Shown one piece after another: positions 1-10,979 of a stretch of 64,000 nucleotides of DNA; position 1 is the first letter of the stretch, and the number at the start of each line of letters is the position of its first letter. Source of the DNA: Saussurea involucrata. Taxonomy: Eukaryota > Streptophyta > Magnoliopsida > Asterales > Asteraceae. The stretch covers positions 90,418,295 to 90,482,294 of the forward strand of contig CM066327.1 of the NCBI GenBank assembly GCA_033807775.1, written 5' to 3'. The translations under genes were made by a program, and so were the position numbers. Under the pieces are notes generated by a model that saw only the letters and a program-made list of their open reading frames with translations, was not told the origin of the DNA and did not search any database.

Positions 1-1
1 A

Positions 2-742
2 ACAATCCAGACTTTAGAAGATATGTTCTGGGCTTGTATTATTGACTTTAGGGGATCATGGGATAAACATCTACCGCTGATCGAATTTGCATACAACAAC
101 AGTTATCATTCCAGCATACAAGCGGCACCGTTTGAAGTTCTGTATGGTAGAAAATGTTGAACACCTTTATGTTGGAACGGAGTGGGGGAGAAACAGTTAG
201 CGGGGATAGATATAGTACAGTTAACAGCAGATAAGATTACTCAGATTCAGGACATATTGAAAATGGCTCAAGACAGACAGAAAAGCTATGCTGACCGACG
301 TCGGAAACCGTTAGAGTTTCAAGTTGGAGATTTTGTAATGTTGAAAGTCTCACCTTGGAAAGGAGTCCTCCGATTTGGGAAACAAGGTAAACTGAGCCCG
401 AGGTACTTTGGACCGTTTTCAATTACAGAAAGGATTGGTGAAGTAGTCTACAGGTTAGATCTTCCGCCAGAGTTAAACAAGATTCATAACGCGTTTCATG
501 TTTCGAATTTTCGGAAGTGTTTGGTTACGCCAGATCAGGCCATCTCTCTACCAGATATACAAGTGGATGAAAAACTGAATTATGTGAAGGAACCGGAAGC
601 CATAGTTGACCACAAAGTTAAAGTGTTGCGGAATAAAGAGATCAGACAAGTGAAAGTTCAGTGGAGACATCATAGAGGGCAGGATGCTACTTGGGAATCG
701 GAATCCGAAATAAGAACCAAATACCCTCACCTTTTTGCCTAA
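2..742 (+). pseudogene. Ty3/gypsy pol 3' end: integrase tail plus chromodomain (Tekay/Del-like), broken
   Basis: This is the last part of a retrotransposon polyprotein that begins outside the window. One frame from base 2 reads the end of the integrase core (FAYNNSYHSSI). It then meets a TGA at 158-160 and continues in the same frame from 161 to the TAA at 740-742. After the stop come the GPY/F-type module (RYFGPFSITERIGEVVYRL), the HNAFHVSNFRK segment typical of plant chromoviruses, and a C-terminal chromodomain (VKVQWRHHRGQDATWE). Chromodomain integrases are known to direct insertion towards heterochromatin. A polypurine tract and LTR follow within 40 bases, as expected for the 3' end. The TGA would truncate the protein, so this copy is dead. 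The chromovirus call is firm; the Tekay/Del clade name is my inference from layout. Confidence 0.88.
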
Positions 743-765
743 TCGAATTCCGGGACGGAATTCTT

Positions 766-780
766 TTAAGGGGGAGATGA
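766..780 (+). other. Polypurine tract of the plus-strand Tekay-like element
   Basis: TTAAGGGGGAGATGA directly precedes the TGTAATACCCC start of the LTR and follows the pol stop by about 25 bases. This is the usual position for plus-strand DNA priming. Confidence 0.8.
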
Positions 781-1290
781 TGTAATACCCCGGGTAAGTT
801 CGTTAGTTAAATGTTAGTTCCGTTAAATTTTGTTAACTTTAAAGTGTGAAGTTAATAGTAAGTTTGGATAAATTATAAGTAAAGGGTGTATTTGGTCATT
901 GGTGAATAACTTAAGGACTAAAGGGGTATATTGAATTGGATATTACCCTTAATGGATTTAGATATTTTCTAAATCAGTATTATCCAGAAAATCAGTTCAG
1001 TGTGTATGTGTGTGTTTGGGAGCAAAAGAGGAAAGGAGAAAAGAAGAAAGTTAGGGTTAAGGCTTTAATTGGATTGCTTAGAAACGATTTAAGGTATGTT
1101 CCCTGTGTATTTTGTGTTGGTAATTACTAGTTAATGGTTCCTATCGGAGTAGAATAGTCGAAATCACATCTGGTAATGTTTTCTGTTGAATCTGGGTTAA
1201 TTTTGTGCAAACCGACAGAGGTTTCCGGACACCATGAATGTGTCCGGGTGGTTTTATAGGTAGTGTCCGGGTAGTGTCCGGGTGGTTTCC
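781..1290 (+). repeat. 3' LTR, truncated, of the plus-strand Tekay-like element
   Basis: The LTR starts TGTAATACCCCGGGTAAG. It aligns along its length with the reverse complement of the LTR that ends at 3115, with many substitutions and small gaps. It stops after about 510 bases in a stretch of TCCGGACA/TGTCCGGGT repeats. There it runs into minus-strand gag sequence, so the 3' part, including its CA end, is missing. Confidence 0.8.
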
Positions 1291-1404
1291 TCCAGTTCTG
1301 CCCCTACCTCTTTCTCCCCCTCTTCCCCTTGTTCCGACTGTGGGATACGTTCTGTTAGGATTTCCCCCTCCTTCTCTATTCGTATTTCGATTACCGCTTG
1401 CCAT
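1291..1404 (-). pseudogene. Gag N-terminus of an inverted Tekay-like element (fragment)
   Basis: On the minus strand an ATG at 1404 opens a frame reading MASGNRNTNREGGG and then a Gly/Arg-rich stretch (RGRGGERGRGRTGG). This fits the basic start of a chromovirus gag. After about 38 residues the frame enters LTR sequence of the facing element, so only the N-terminus survives. It lies about 250 bases downstream of a PBS and an LTR on the same strand, the expected gag position. No gag core is visible, so the assignment rests mainly on position. Confidence 0.55.
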
Positions 1405-1651
1405 TCTGTTGATTCAGACAAGATTAATATACACGTAAGCACATACCCCATATAACAAGGTATTCCAGTTCAAACATGTACCTGTAAGATCATAATTACA
1501 CTAGCCAGGTGTAATCTGAAATTACCTTACATGATGTTCCTTCTACATTTTATACTTAATCATCCCATGGTTCTACAATAATAGGGACACCCTACTTCAC
1601 ATGCAGTTTAAGTCTAGATACAGATACAAATACCTAAATCCCTTAAACTAG
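1405..1651 (-). other. Leader (5' untranslated) of the inverted Tekay-like element
   Basis: This is the non-coding stretch between the PBS and the gag start on the minus strand. I see no conserved ORF in it. Apart from its length, typical for such leaders, nothing else is recognisable. Confidence 0.5.
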
Positions 1652-1664
1652 GGCTCTGATACCA
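1652..1664 (-). other. Primer binding site, tRNA-iMet type (minus strand)
   Basis: The minus strand reads TGGTATCAGAGCC two bases after the LTR end at 1667. It matches the initiator methionine tRNA 3' end used by many plant LTR elements. It fixes the 1667-3115 LTR as a 5' LTR on the minus strand. Confidence 0.9.
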
Positions 1665-1666
1665 TC

Positions 1667-3115
1667 TGTAACGACCCGGTATCCCAAGACATACATAATA
1701 TACATCAATTAACATATTATACATAACGTCATTACATTCATAAAAAAAGATACATAATAATTCACATACGGTCCCATAGTCTCAAAACTATACAATACAA
1801 AACAAAAGCCTTTCCTAATCTTCGTCAGCTATCAACCGGTCTAGTGAGATAATCTCTGTCAGTTTAGTAATCCTTTTTGTAAAAACACACATATATCACA
1901 AATACTTATATACCAAACAAGACTCGTGCATCGTGTACCACTCATCCTTCACATCCTTCACATGGCCAAATTAGTTGGTTGCAAGCCAACTAATCAATTA
2001 CTCCACCGTACGACAATTACAGGCAACACCACCGTACGACAATTACAGCCAAAACTCCACTGACTATTAGTTCGGCTAACGTATACTCGTGTAGTGCAAT
2101 ATATATATAAATACAATATATATCCCAATATATCATATTGTCATTTATAAACACGTCATCACTTTTCAACCACATATCCAATTTTAATATAAACACATAA
2201 TCACACATCTATCACATACCCAATCCACACATATACGTATTCCAGTTTGAAAACGTTTTAAAGTAGCACTCACCTTGATCGCTTATCCAATAACACTTCC
2301 AAGCCTTCTCCAAAAGATTAGTCTTTCACCCGAAATTCACAGAATCTGAAACACATTAAATACAAATATCCCCTTACTAAAAGAACACATAAGACTTACT
2401 AGTAGGCTAAGGACTCTAGATAACTCAAATCCTCAAAAGTGACCAAACAGCTAAGGTTTCCGGACACCCCAAACTATCCGGACAACATAACTTTCCGGAC
2501 AGCTCATACAATCCGGATAACACCCGGACACCAAAGCAATCCGGACATCATCCGGTATCTCATTTTAACCGGAAACTTGAGGAAAAGAGGAACTTACCGG
2601 ATACTGAACTCGTCCGGACACCATCAGAACATCGTCCGGACACTAACAACAAAAGTATCCGGACACATTCTTCCTATCCGGAAACCTCTGTCTGTTTACC
2701 CTTTTTCCACCCAGAAATCGACTGATTCAATACCATAAGTGAATTCAACTATTCTAATCCGATAGAAACCTTCTAAATACAATTACACACATAAATTGTA
2801 AAGGAACATACCTTAATTTCACTTCCATGAACACCAGATTGAAGCCCTAGCCAAATAACTATTCTTTCTTCTTCTTCTCTCAAACACACATACACACACA
2901 CTAACTTTGCTGATATTTTCTGTTGTGATAATATCTGAATTCTCAAAGGATAATATCTAACTTAAATTTACCACTTTAGTCCTTAAGCTAATCACTAAAG
3001 ACCAAAACACCCTTAACTTATAAAATAATCCAAACTTACCCTAAACATCAATTGTAAAGTTAACTAAATTTAACGAAAAGGGATTTTAACTAACGAACTT
3101 ACCCGGGGTATTACA
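1667..3115 (-). repeat. 5' LTR, complete, of the inverted Tekay-like element
   Basis: On the minus strand it runs from TGTAATACCCCGGG (3115) to CGGGTCGTTACA (1667), 1449 bases with TG...CA ends. Bases 2455-2690 hold more than ten copies of a TCCGGACA-type word. Two identical short units (TAATTGTCGTACGGTGG on the minus strand) lie around 2005-2048. At 3115/3116 it abuts Sirevirus third-ORF sequence without breaking that frame, so it is an insertion into that ORF. The opposite flank is outside the window, so no TSD can be tested. Confidence 0.88.
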
Positions 3116-5553
3116 GAGAGTGAGAGCTCTGAGTCTTCTGAAACCCTAGGAGCCGAAAGGAATGTGAGTATAGAAAAAGATGTGCCTAAAAACACACATA
3201 TGAGATTTAGGACTCCTTCCCCAACTCCTAATGTAAACACATTATCTGTTCATGAGGATCAAGCTCATATGAAAATTGAAGCAGAGGTGCACACCTCGAA
3301 CCCCAACCAGCCTGACCCATCAGAGGCAGTCCTTCATGCCTCTGATGAGCACGTAGCCGGGGAAAGTATTTTGTTTAATGATGTTCACTTGCCCCAGAAC
3401 ATCGATAGCTCACATACACACGATGATGCCTCTGTGGCTCATCTAGATGGATCACATAATAGACCTAGGATTTTTAATATCCCCCGTAGTCTCTGCCCAA
3501 CTCAGGGGCAGTGGGATGACCTTGCGGCACAAGGGAAGACAAGTCTTGATCACAACACTTCCCATCACATTAGATTTTCCTTCTCTGAATCTGAGGAGGA
3601 GGAGGAAATTCCAATAAGAACACCCAGAGATGTCTCCCCGATGAGAGAGCATCAAGGACAGGGTGGAAGTCCTCCCAGAGTCACGGCAAAAGCAGCTCTG
3701 ACAGGAGGCACCTCAGAACTTGAGGCTCAATTGGAAACATGTGTTGGTTCCAATGTTCCCACCTCTGATCTTGTTACAAAAGTAGAGTTCAAAAACTTTT
3801 GTGATGAGATTAGAAACTCCTTGAATGAGTATAAACTTACAACCACAGGTTTGGAAGAGCAGAGGAAAACTGCAAATACCCCACTGCAAGCAGAGCTCAC
3901 AAGCATCAAAACCCAACTAACAGAAACCTCTCAAAAGTTAGCAGATCTGGAGAAGGCTAGCTCTGATGAGTCGAAGAAGCTTCAATCAGAGATCTCAGCT
4001 CTGAAGACACAACTTGCTGAACATCAGAAGGATTCCTCCAACAAAGTCCCTCCATCCATCACTCTGTCAGAAGACAACATCATAACTCTGACAGAGGTGA
4101 TCAACAACTCTGTCGCTGTTGCAATCACCAAACTATCTACTACAACACCATCACCCATTTCAACCATTCCCCAACCTGACCAGCAACCTATTACCAGGGG
4201 ATACATGGGAGGATTCAAAAAAGAGGTCCTAAGCCTTATGATGACAATTTCCTCAAAATTTATGGGTAAAGACCAGGCTGCAAAGAAGAACATTCAATCC
4301 CCTCTGGACTCCCACAAATTCAACTTCACAGACCAAGTGGAAAAAGTTAGGGCCGCTGCTACTGAACTAGAAGATGTGCTGAAGAGAGCCGCTGCTGAAT
4401 TATGTGACATCATCACAGTGACAGCTTCCAGAAAGAGATCTGTAGGAGAGTCCTCTGTCATAAGAGATGTTAAGAAGACCAAGTTTGTTGAATCAGATGT
4501 CAAGAGGGTCTGTACCTCTGATGATGATGACGATGATATGGAGGATAATAGGTCTTATCAACAAAAGGGGGAGATCGACATCGAATACACTTTCAAAGAT
4601 AAACAAATCAAAACCCCAGCAGAAACCTCAACATCAGCAGAACCTCCAACAAAAACCATTCTTCTAGACACCCCTTCCCAATCTCCAAGCCGAAATGAAC
4701 CAGAGAGGACACACCATTCCTCTGCTGAAGAACCAATAAACCAACCCAACACAACAACAACAGGGATTGCCCATGATGCTTACCAGAATGAAATCATAGA
4801 GGCAATGGAGATCCTAACAGAAGGAAATACTTCAGAGCAGCTAGCAGATAAAGGAAAGGAGAAGATCACAGAAGAGCCAATCCCTGATTCTCAACCACAA
4901 CCACCACCATCCATAAATAGAGATCAAGCGCTACCATCCCTTGAAAAGGTACATGCTTACCTATTTGCTGAAAAGATCAAGCTCTACCAGTCAACTCTGT
5001 GCCTATCAACCCTTACCTGAATCCTAAACGAGCAAAACAACTAACAGAGGAGAGAATAAGGTTTATAGCCACGAAGACCAACCTTTCTAGAAGGATAAAC
5101 ACTTCTTTCAGTTTCGAAAGGATTCAAAGGATTTTTCTAAGAAACTTCTCCTACAACAGAGTTCCTTACCATACATACACGGTTGAAATGAAGGATGATG
5201 ATTCATAAACCTTCAATGACAACGATCTTGTCCTTCTCAATCCTTAAGATCTCATCACTCTACATGCCTATTGCCTCAATTTCAGTGAAAGACAAAAGGC
5301 CGCCAGAACTGCAAGAGCTGAAATATTGCTAGCCATGGAAGAGCATGTGAACCTCAGAACCCAACTCGACTTTCAACATGGAATCGATTTTGAACTAGGG
5401 AAATTAAGCATTGGGCCTCCAAATGAGAGCCTTGTGGGACTTGAAAATTACCCTACTTTATCCCTTGTAGCCCATCCAGAAGCATTCATCTGCCGACATA
5501 AGAGGGTCAAGAAAGCCATCAGATCAGAAGAAGCTCACAAGTACTCAACATAG
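3116..5553 (+). pseudogene. Sirevirus third ORF (env-like/coiled-coil), 5'-truncated and degraded
   Basis: An open frame runs from the LTR junction at 3116 to a TGA at 5018-5020. It is Ser/Thr/Glu-rich, with heptad-like coiled coil around 3780-4040 and an acidic DDDDDD run near 4519. It then continues in another frame (from about 4990) to 5553 with TAA stops at 5206-5208 and 5248-5250. The C-terminal part holds IDFELGKLSI, which matches the ends of the other two Sirevirus third ORFs here (IDFQLGKDLGL near 56880 and FDFQLAVESF near 23276). It is followed by a PPT and LTR. No function is proven for this ORF in Sireviruses; 'env-like' is a label from position. Its start was cut off by the Tekay-like insertion. 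The frameshift and stops mark a dead copy. Confidence 0.72.
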
Positions 5554-5851
5554 TCTCTAAGTACCTTCGAAAGATCATCCACGAAAGGCCTACAAGCTCA
5601 AAATGCCCTCTGGAAGTCATCAATAGTTTTGTTAGGCATTTAACTCTCACTCTAGAATTCAGGGACTGAATTATGAGATTCAATAGAATTCTGAGAGGAA
5701 ACTATTATGACTAGATTTACTATTTTTTATGTAAAGTAATGTATTCAACTTTTATAAAGTAGTGAAAGTTTTACAAAGGATGATTTTCTCCTCTTTGTCT
5801 TCATTTTTGCTTAAATCCCTGTAAGTATAGCATAGTTTGAATTTTCAATAC
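5554..5851 (+). other. Sirevirus 3' non-coding stretch
   Basis: This is the AT-rich spacer between the ORF remnant and the PPT. A residual frame after the TAG at 5551-5553 is still similar in spirit to the KYATSTLSKFR segment of the second Sirevirus, but it has no usable coding length. Confidence 0.5.
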
Positions 5852-5863
5852 TTAGGGGGAGAT
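5852..5863 (+). other. Polypurine tract of the degraded Sirevirus
   Basis: TTAGGGGGAGAT sits directly before the TG of the LTR. It is the same tract as in the intact Sirevirus at 57437-57448. Confidence 0.85.
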
Positions 5864-6564
5864 TGTTATCCCCAAGAACTCAAATGTAAAACTATTGAAA
5901 ATATCACAAGTCAGAAGTACGTCAGAGGACAAAACTTCAGAGATCAAGCAGAAGACATAGCAGAAGATCAACAGAAGACCATCAGATATCGTCAGTGCTC
6001 TGGCAGAAGACCTCTGATATACCATCAGAGACCAAGATAGATAGAAGACCTTCAAAGCTCTGGCATAGTGAACAAAGACCTTTGTGAGCTGAAGTCTCAT
6101 AGAAATCTCCAAGTGTTAGACACGTGTCCGTACTTTCCACGTCAGGCCTAAAAGGACGAAGACACACTTTCCACGTGTCATTCCATGGTTAGATAGTACA
6201 CTGTCTATTACTTTATTAGGCTATAAATAGAAGGTTAGGGGAGCACACAATTGTAAGCTTTTAGAGAGAATTGTTACTACAATTGCGAGAGCACTACTAC
6301 TGCACATTCCATTCCACTTCTATTGTACAATTTGTAGCCTGAGAAATTTCAGAATACACACACAAGAAAGTGTTCTTGGTGTTATTCATATTTAATATAC
6401 GAGTAATTTGTTATTCACTCTAATTGTTATTACTGTTCAATATATTGTTATTCTCTCATTGTTTTATGCTACACACAATCACTCATAGTTAAACAAATTA
6501 ATTATGCTTCTGCTATCTTTGATCTTTCTGTTTATACGAGGCAAGGTGAATCTAGGAACCTACA
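5864..6564 (+). repeat. 3' LTR of the degraded Sirevirus
   Basis: The LTR starts TGTTATCCCCAAG after the PPT and ends GGAACCTACA, where the other Sirevirus LTRs here end GGGTTCCAACA and GTGGGATCAACA. Length is about 701 bases, close to the 707-base LTR at 62837. It contains a TATA box (6222-6229), two CACGTGTC boxes and several copies of the family word CAGAGG/CCTCTG. The bases after it (ATAAT) are a possible right TSD; the left one is not in the window. Confidence 0.78.
6172..6229 (+). promoter_or_regulatory. Sirevirus U3 core: G-box/ABRE plus TATA
   Basis: CACGTGTC at 6172-6179 (another at 6121-6128) lies 50 bases upstream of TATAAATA at 6222-6229. The same octamer occurs upstream of the TATA in the other two Sirevirus LTRs. 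ACGTGTC is a known core of ABA-responsive elements; use here is inferred. Confidence 0.55.
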
Positions 6565-6570
6565 ATAATT

Positions 6571-6830
6571 TAGCAAAGTTTGGGGACCTAAGTTGTAATT
6601 TAGCAAAGATAAGGGACGTAAGTTGTAATTTAGCAAAGATAAGGGACCTAAGCTGTAATTTAGTAAAGTTTGGGGACCTACGTTGTAATATAGCAAAGTT
6701 TGGGGACCTAACTTGTAATTTAGCAAAGTTTGGGGACCTAATGTGTAATTTAGCAAAGATAAGGGACCTAAGTTGTAATTTTGCAAAGTTTAGGGACCTA
6801 ATGTGTAATTTAGTAAATTATGTTTACAAT
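6571..6830 (+). repeat. 30-bp tandem repeat, about 8 units
   Basis: Consecutive 30-base units of the form TAGCAAAGTTTGGGGACCTA plus AGTTGTAATT, with two alternating variants (GTTTGGGGACC and ATAAGGGACC). The period is exact over 240 bases. It begins directly after the Sirevirus LTR, so the LTR element probably inserted into the array. Confidence 0.92.
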
Positions 6831-7072
6831 TGAAATATTTAGAGTAAACTACAAAAATGGTCCCTGAGGTTTAGTGTTTATAACACATTTGGTCCCTATC
6901 ATTTAAAAATTACACTTTAGCCACTACAATATGCATTTCGGTCTGGATTTGGTCCCTCGTCGTTATCTCCGTTAAAAAACTTAGTTAAACAAGGGGTAAT
7001 TTAGTTTTTGTCCACCTTTTTTTTGTCTTTTTCTGTTAAGAAAATAAAATAAAATATTTTATATATTATATA

Positions 7073-7790
7073 TTATAATCTACATATATTCATATATATA
7101 TATACTGCACAATTTAACACATTGATAATTCGTGGTAAAAACTGATATGAAAAAATGGATCCCACCGACCGTTGATCAGATGCCAAGTTCTTTAAGAATA
7201 AAACTGCCACCTCTAAGATTCGAATAGCAAGGGCAGAATCCCAGAAAGTTTTTAAACTATCGAACGCACCTTTTCGAACAATTAACAGTTTGAGGTTATC
7301 ATCTTCCCTAACCAAGTTACTCAAACAAGCAATCGAATATTCTTGTTCCAAAACAGTAACTAAGCTAGCGAGTGTTAGAAGTACTAAAATTGCGTCTTCT
7401 TCGATGAAATCTTGAGCTACCCGCTTCGAGAATATGGAGGAGATTATGGAGCAACAAAAGACCTTTGGCGATTAAAAGGTGTTTGCTCGAATCAACTGTT
7501 GAACCCTGGCGATGGTCGTCATGGTTTTCTCTTTAATTTTCGATGTGGAGCTGGAATCCAGTAGGCGCACGAGCACCAGAACCACACACATTTTTATCGT
7601 CTTCTTGGAGTAAACCAAGGAGCAAATCCAGAGCCGAGTTTCTTGACTTAGTCGAACCGATCTGCAACCGAGTGGTCACCGGAGATGGAGGGACGACTGT
7701 GGTCGCCGAAGATCGTCGGATGGTCCTTGTCGACCAGATTCCGGTTAGTGTTGCAGGAAAAACGTGGGAGAAATACGGAGAATAAAGAGT
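7073..7790 (-). pseudogene. Captured armadillo (ARM)-repeat gene fragments, antisense
   Basis: The minus strand encodes broken pieces with ARM-repeat character. First comes LQIGSTKSRNSALDLLLGLL followed by QEDDKN (about 7660-7570). Next, in another frame, LVRLLDSSSTSKIKEKTMTT followed by IARV (about 7585-7505). Then a 92-codon stretch (7351-7073) with EYSIACLSNLVREDDNLKL and ILEVAVLFLKNLASDQRSV. The helix-rich pattern with conserved N, L and G spacing fits plant ARM-repeat proteins. Frame changes between pieces and the lack of a start or a 3' end show it is not functional. It lies inside the outer TIR element, as expected for gene capture. The parental gene cannot be named. Confidence 0.6.
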
Positions 7791-7887
7791 GGGAGATGGG
7801 AGTGGTCTGTTTATATAAAGGAAGAGGGGGGGGGTCTGATCACCGGAGATGGCGTTGGAAGGTTGTGTGTGTGTATATATATATATA

Positions 7888-7965
7888 GCCTTATGTTCAT
7901 TTAAGAAGTGCTAAATATATTAGAAGTAGAGAAGTGATCATGTCCCTTGGATTAAACGATCTGAT
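7888..7965 (+). repeat. Left terminal inverted repeat of the MULE
   Basis: Matches the reverse complement of 59210-59288, with TTAAGAAGTGCTAAATATAT against ATGAGAAGTGTTAAAGATAT as the clearest block. It is preceded by a short (TG)n(TA)n tract. Confidence 0.75.
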
Positions 7966-8479
7966 TTTTTTTAAGGAAGGGTAATATTGTAATTAACATC
8001 ATATCGATTAGAATCAAATTCAAATAAAACATATCTTTTCCTTAATTTAGCGTCAATCGTATCCTTAACAGCTCTCTAATTCAGTTTTATCGAATCCACA
8101 CTCGTGATATTTGCTCTCGTTTTCTTCTTGTATCGAAAAATTTAGGTTTTGAAAAGTTATCAAATTTGTTTTATTTTTCTTAATATGAGGTCGAATTCAG
8201 AAATCGTTCCTCATCAAGAAGTTGATCAATTATCGAACGATGAAGATGTGATTGATGAAGATGAATGTATTGGTTTTTAATTTTGTGTATTTTTACTGTT
8301 TTTCGATGTAGATGTGATTGATGTAGATGAACTATAAGTAATTATTTCTTCAAATCGAAATTTGAACAATTTTAGTTCTTTTACAACTTTTCGAGTTCAG
8401 ATTTGAATATGAGGATTTTTCTTCTCTGTTTTAGAAACAATATAGGTTTTTTAATTTGATTTGATTTGTGAATTTGAAT

Positions 8480-8880
8480 TATTATAAAACATTCATATAT
8501 GAATTATTTGAATTATTATTAAACGTTCATATATGAATTATTAGTTTTTTAGTTGATTCATTAGTTCTTTTTAAAAGAATGAAATTGATTCATATATGAA
8601 CATTTTAAGGTAATTGTAATTCATATATGAACATTTGTTGAAGTTTAATTGCTTTAAAAATGTTTATATTATAAAACATGCATATATGAATTATTTGAAT
8701 TGTTATAAAACGTTCATATATGAATATTTGTTGAATTTTAAAAATGTTTATAGTATAGAACATTCATATATGAATTATTTTAATTGTTATAAAATATTAA
8801 TATATGAATTTGTTGTTTAGTTTATGCATTACTTTTATTTAAAATAATTAAATAGATTCATATGTGAACATTTGAACATT
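8480..8880. repeat. TTCATATATGAA cluster 1 (transposase intron 1)
   Basis: About ten exact or near copies of the palindrome GTTCATATATGAAC lie between exons 1 and 2, often with ATTATTTGAATTATTATAAA between them. The coding exons on either side lack the motif. Confidence 0.9.
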
Positions 8881-9969
8881 AGTTATATATACGAATTTTG
8901 TAGGTTCAAATCATTCTTTGGCATATACATCTGTTGTTCATCATGTAGTTTTTTCACCGTCTGGTTCGAAGTTTTGGATACCAAATGTGCATGTGGATTT
9001 GAAGCCAAGAATAGGTACCTTTTTTCAGTCTTGTCAGCTGAGAAAGGGGGTTTTGATGTTAAACTTTCAACAACTGTTAATGGTAATCATGGTCTTGTGA
9101 AGATAAAGTATGTTGTGTGCAGTAAAGAAGGGGGTCCACCAAAAAAAAGTTTTAACACGGTTCATGATAGTATTGAAGGTAAAAATCATCGTAATTCAAC
9201 TGCGAAGAGGACAAGTTGTAAAGCATGCATTAGGTTGCGTTTTGTACCTTCAAAACCATTGTATGAGATTTATCATTTTGAAGAGAAACATAATCATATG
9301 CTTCTTGATGAAAATGATATGAGTTTGTCTCGAAAACGATGGCAATTGTCTTTAACCGATAAAGTTTTTATTCGCAATGCTGCAAGTTGTAATATTGGAG
9401 CATCGAAGGCGCATACGTTGCATACGTCTTTGAAAGGTGGTTTTGATGTTTCTGGGTGCACTGTTGATAATTATAAGAATTTTAGGAGAGATTTGAATGC
9501 ATTTGTTGGTGTTGGTGATGGTGAGATGGTTCTTGGTATGTTGGAAAATAGATCAAAAGATGATGCAGGATTTTCTTTTGAATATAATCGGTAGGATAAT
9601 CAATTATGTGGAGTTTTTTGGGATGATTAAATTGCTAAGCTGAATTACCAAGAATTTGGAGATGTTATTTCATTTGATGATACGTTTCGCATAAACCAGT
9701 ATAGAAGTATAGAATGGTGTTAGTTCCATTTACTGCTATCGATAATCATAAAAAATCTATTACTGTTGGTGCTGCTTTGTTGTCTGCTGAAAGTCTTGAT
9801 AATTTTGAGTGGATTCTTGAGGCGTTTTTGAAATCACAATGTGGGAAGCAACCTAGTTTGGTTTTAACAAATTAGTGTTTGGCAATGAAACAAGTTGTTC
9901 CATTGTTTTTACCCAATCACGTCACACATTATGTATATGGCATATTATGGCCTATGTTCCAAACAAGGT

Positions 9970-10369
9970 TAGTATATGTTCAGATATGAATTATTTATAA
10001 GTTATTAAAATTCATATGTGAACACAAAGGTTCATCATAAATACATGTTCAAATATGAAAACAAAGGTTCATATGTGAACTTGAAGGTTCATATATGAAC
10101 CGAAGGTTCATATTAATTACATGTTTAAATATGAAAACAATGGTTCATATATGAACTCGAAGGTTCATATGTGAACACTAAGGTTCATATTAAATTCATA
10201 TTCATATTTGAACACAAAGGTTCATATATGAACACGAAGGTTAATATATGAATTATTTTTATATAATGAAAGTTCATATATAATCAAATTTCATATATGA
10301 ATCATTATTTAGTTAGTATTCTATTCATATATGCATATAGAATTGTTGTTGATCAACAATCATTATTTC
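9970..10369. repeat. TTCATATATGAA cluster 2 (transposase intron 2, left part)
   Basis: A dense series of TTCATATATGAA and one-base variants (TTCATATGTGAAC, TTCAAATATGAA), spaced about 20-30 bases and joined by AAAGG/GAAGG. It ends at the Copia insertion site. Confidence 0.9.
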
Positions 10370-10570
10370 TGTTAATGCTACTTTTAGTGTTGTATTCAAG
10401 GCTTATCTATTTTAAGCTTGTAATAAGTCTAGTTTGACTTTCTTTAGTCAAGGGTATATAAACCCTTGTGTTAGCTTTTGTAAATAACAGTTCATATTTT
10501 GAGAGTAACAGATGGCACATTTCTCTCTCTAGATTCTCTCTCTCTAATCTTGATAGATCTTGGTTTATCA
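10370..10570 (+). repeat. 5' LTR of the 10370-23908 Copia element
   Basis: TGTTAATGCTAC...GGTTTATCA, 201 bases. A TATATAAA box lies at 10455-10462 and a CT-rich stretch near the end. It differs from the 3' LTR at GTTGTATTC against GTTGTAATC. Confidence 0.95.
10455..10462 (+). promoter_or_regulatory. TATA box in the Copia 5' LTR
   Basis: TATATAAA, about 85 bases into the LTR. The same box is at 23793-23800 in the 3' LTR. It is the likely core promoter of the element. Confidence 0.6.
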
Positions 10571-10572
10571 AT

Positions 10573-10584
10573 TGGTATCAAAGC
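10573..10584 (+). other. Primer binding site, tRNA-iMet type
   Basis: TGGTATCAAAGC two bases after the 5' LTR differs by one base from the usual TGGTATCAGAGC. Confidence 0.85.
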
Positions 10585-10979
10585 CGATCAAGAGATATAG
10601 AAGGATTTCTAGTGATCAAACACAATTTTTTGTTGATTACACAAGAAGATTTGATCGATTTCCTTGAATTTTTTCAAGAAAATCTCATTTTCTTGAGTTT
10701 TTAACAAATTTTGGTGTTTTTTGGTCGAATTTGATCAGGATTTAGTTCTTTGGATTCTGTTTGGATTGTAGAACATTGTTTCTTCACAGATCAAGAGCCA
10801 ATTCAGAGATTTGGATCATCAATTTGAATATTTTGTGATTTTCTGGACTGTGTGCGACAGCGTACTGTTCGATCCTTTCAGACATCATTTCAGACGTTTT
10901 CAGACAAAATTCTTCAGTATTTTGTGCTAGGTTTTCAATTTCGATCTAGTGTGTAAAAGCTAGAATCACTAATTTTGAA

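Noticed and set aside
2439..2738. 99-codon plus-strand ORF in the Tekay-like LTR
   Set aside because: Lies wholly within a minus-strand LTR and reflects the TCCGGACA repeats.
6504..6833. 109-codon ORF with a 10-residue repeat (NLAKFGDLSC type)
   Set aside because: It is the direct reading of the exact 30-bp DNA tandem repeat, which stays open in both strands; no sign of a gene.
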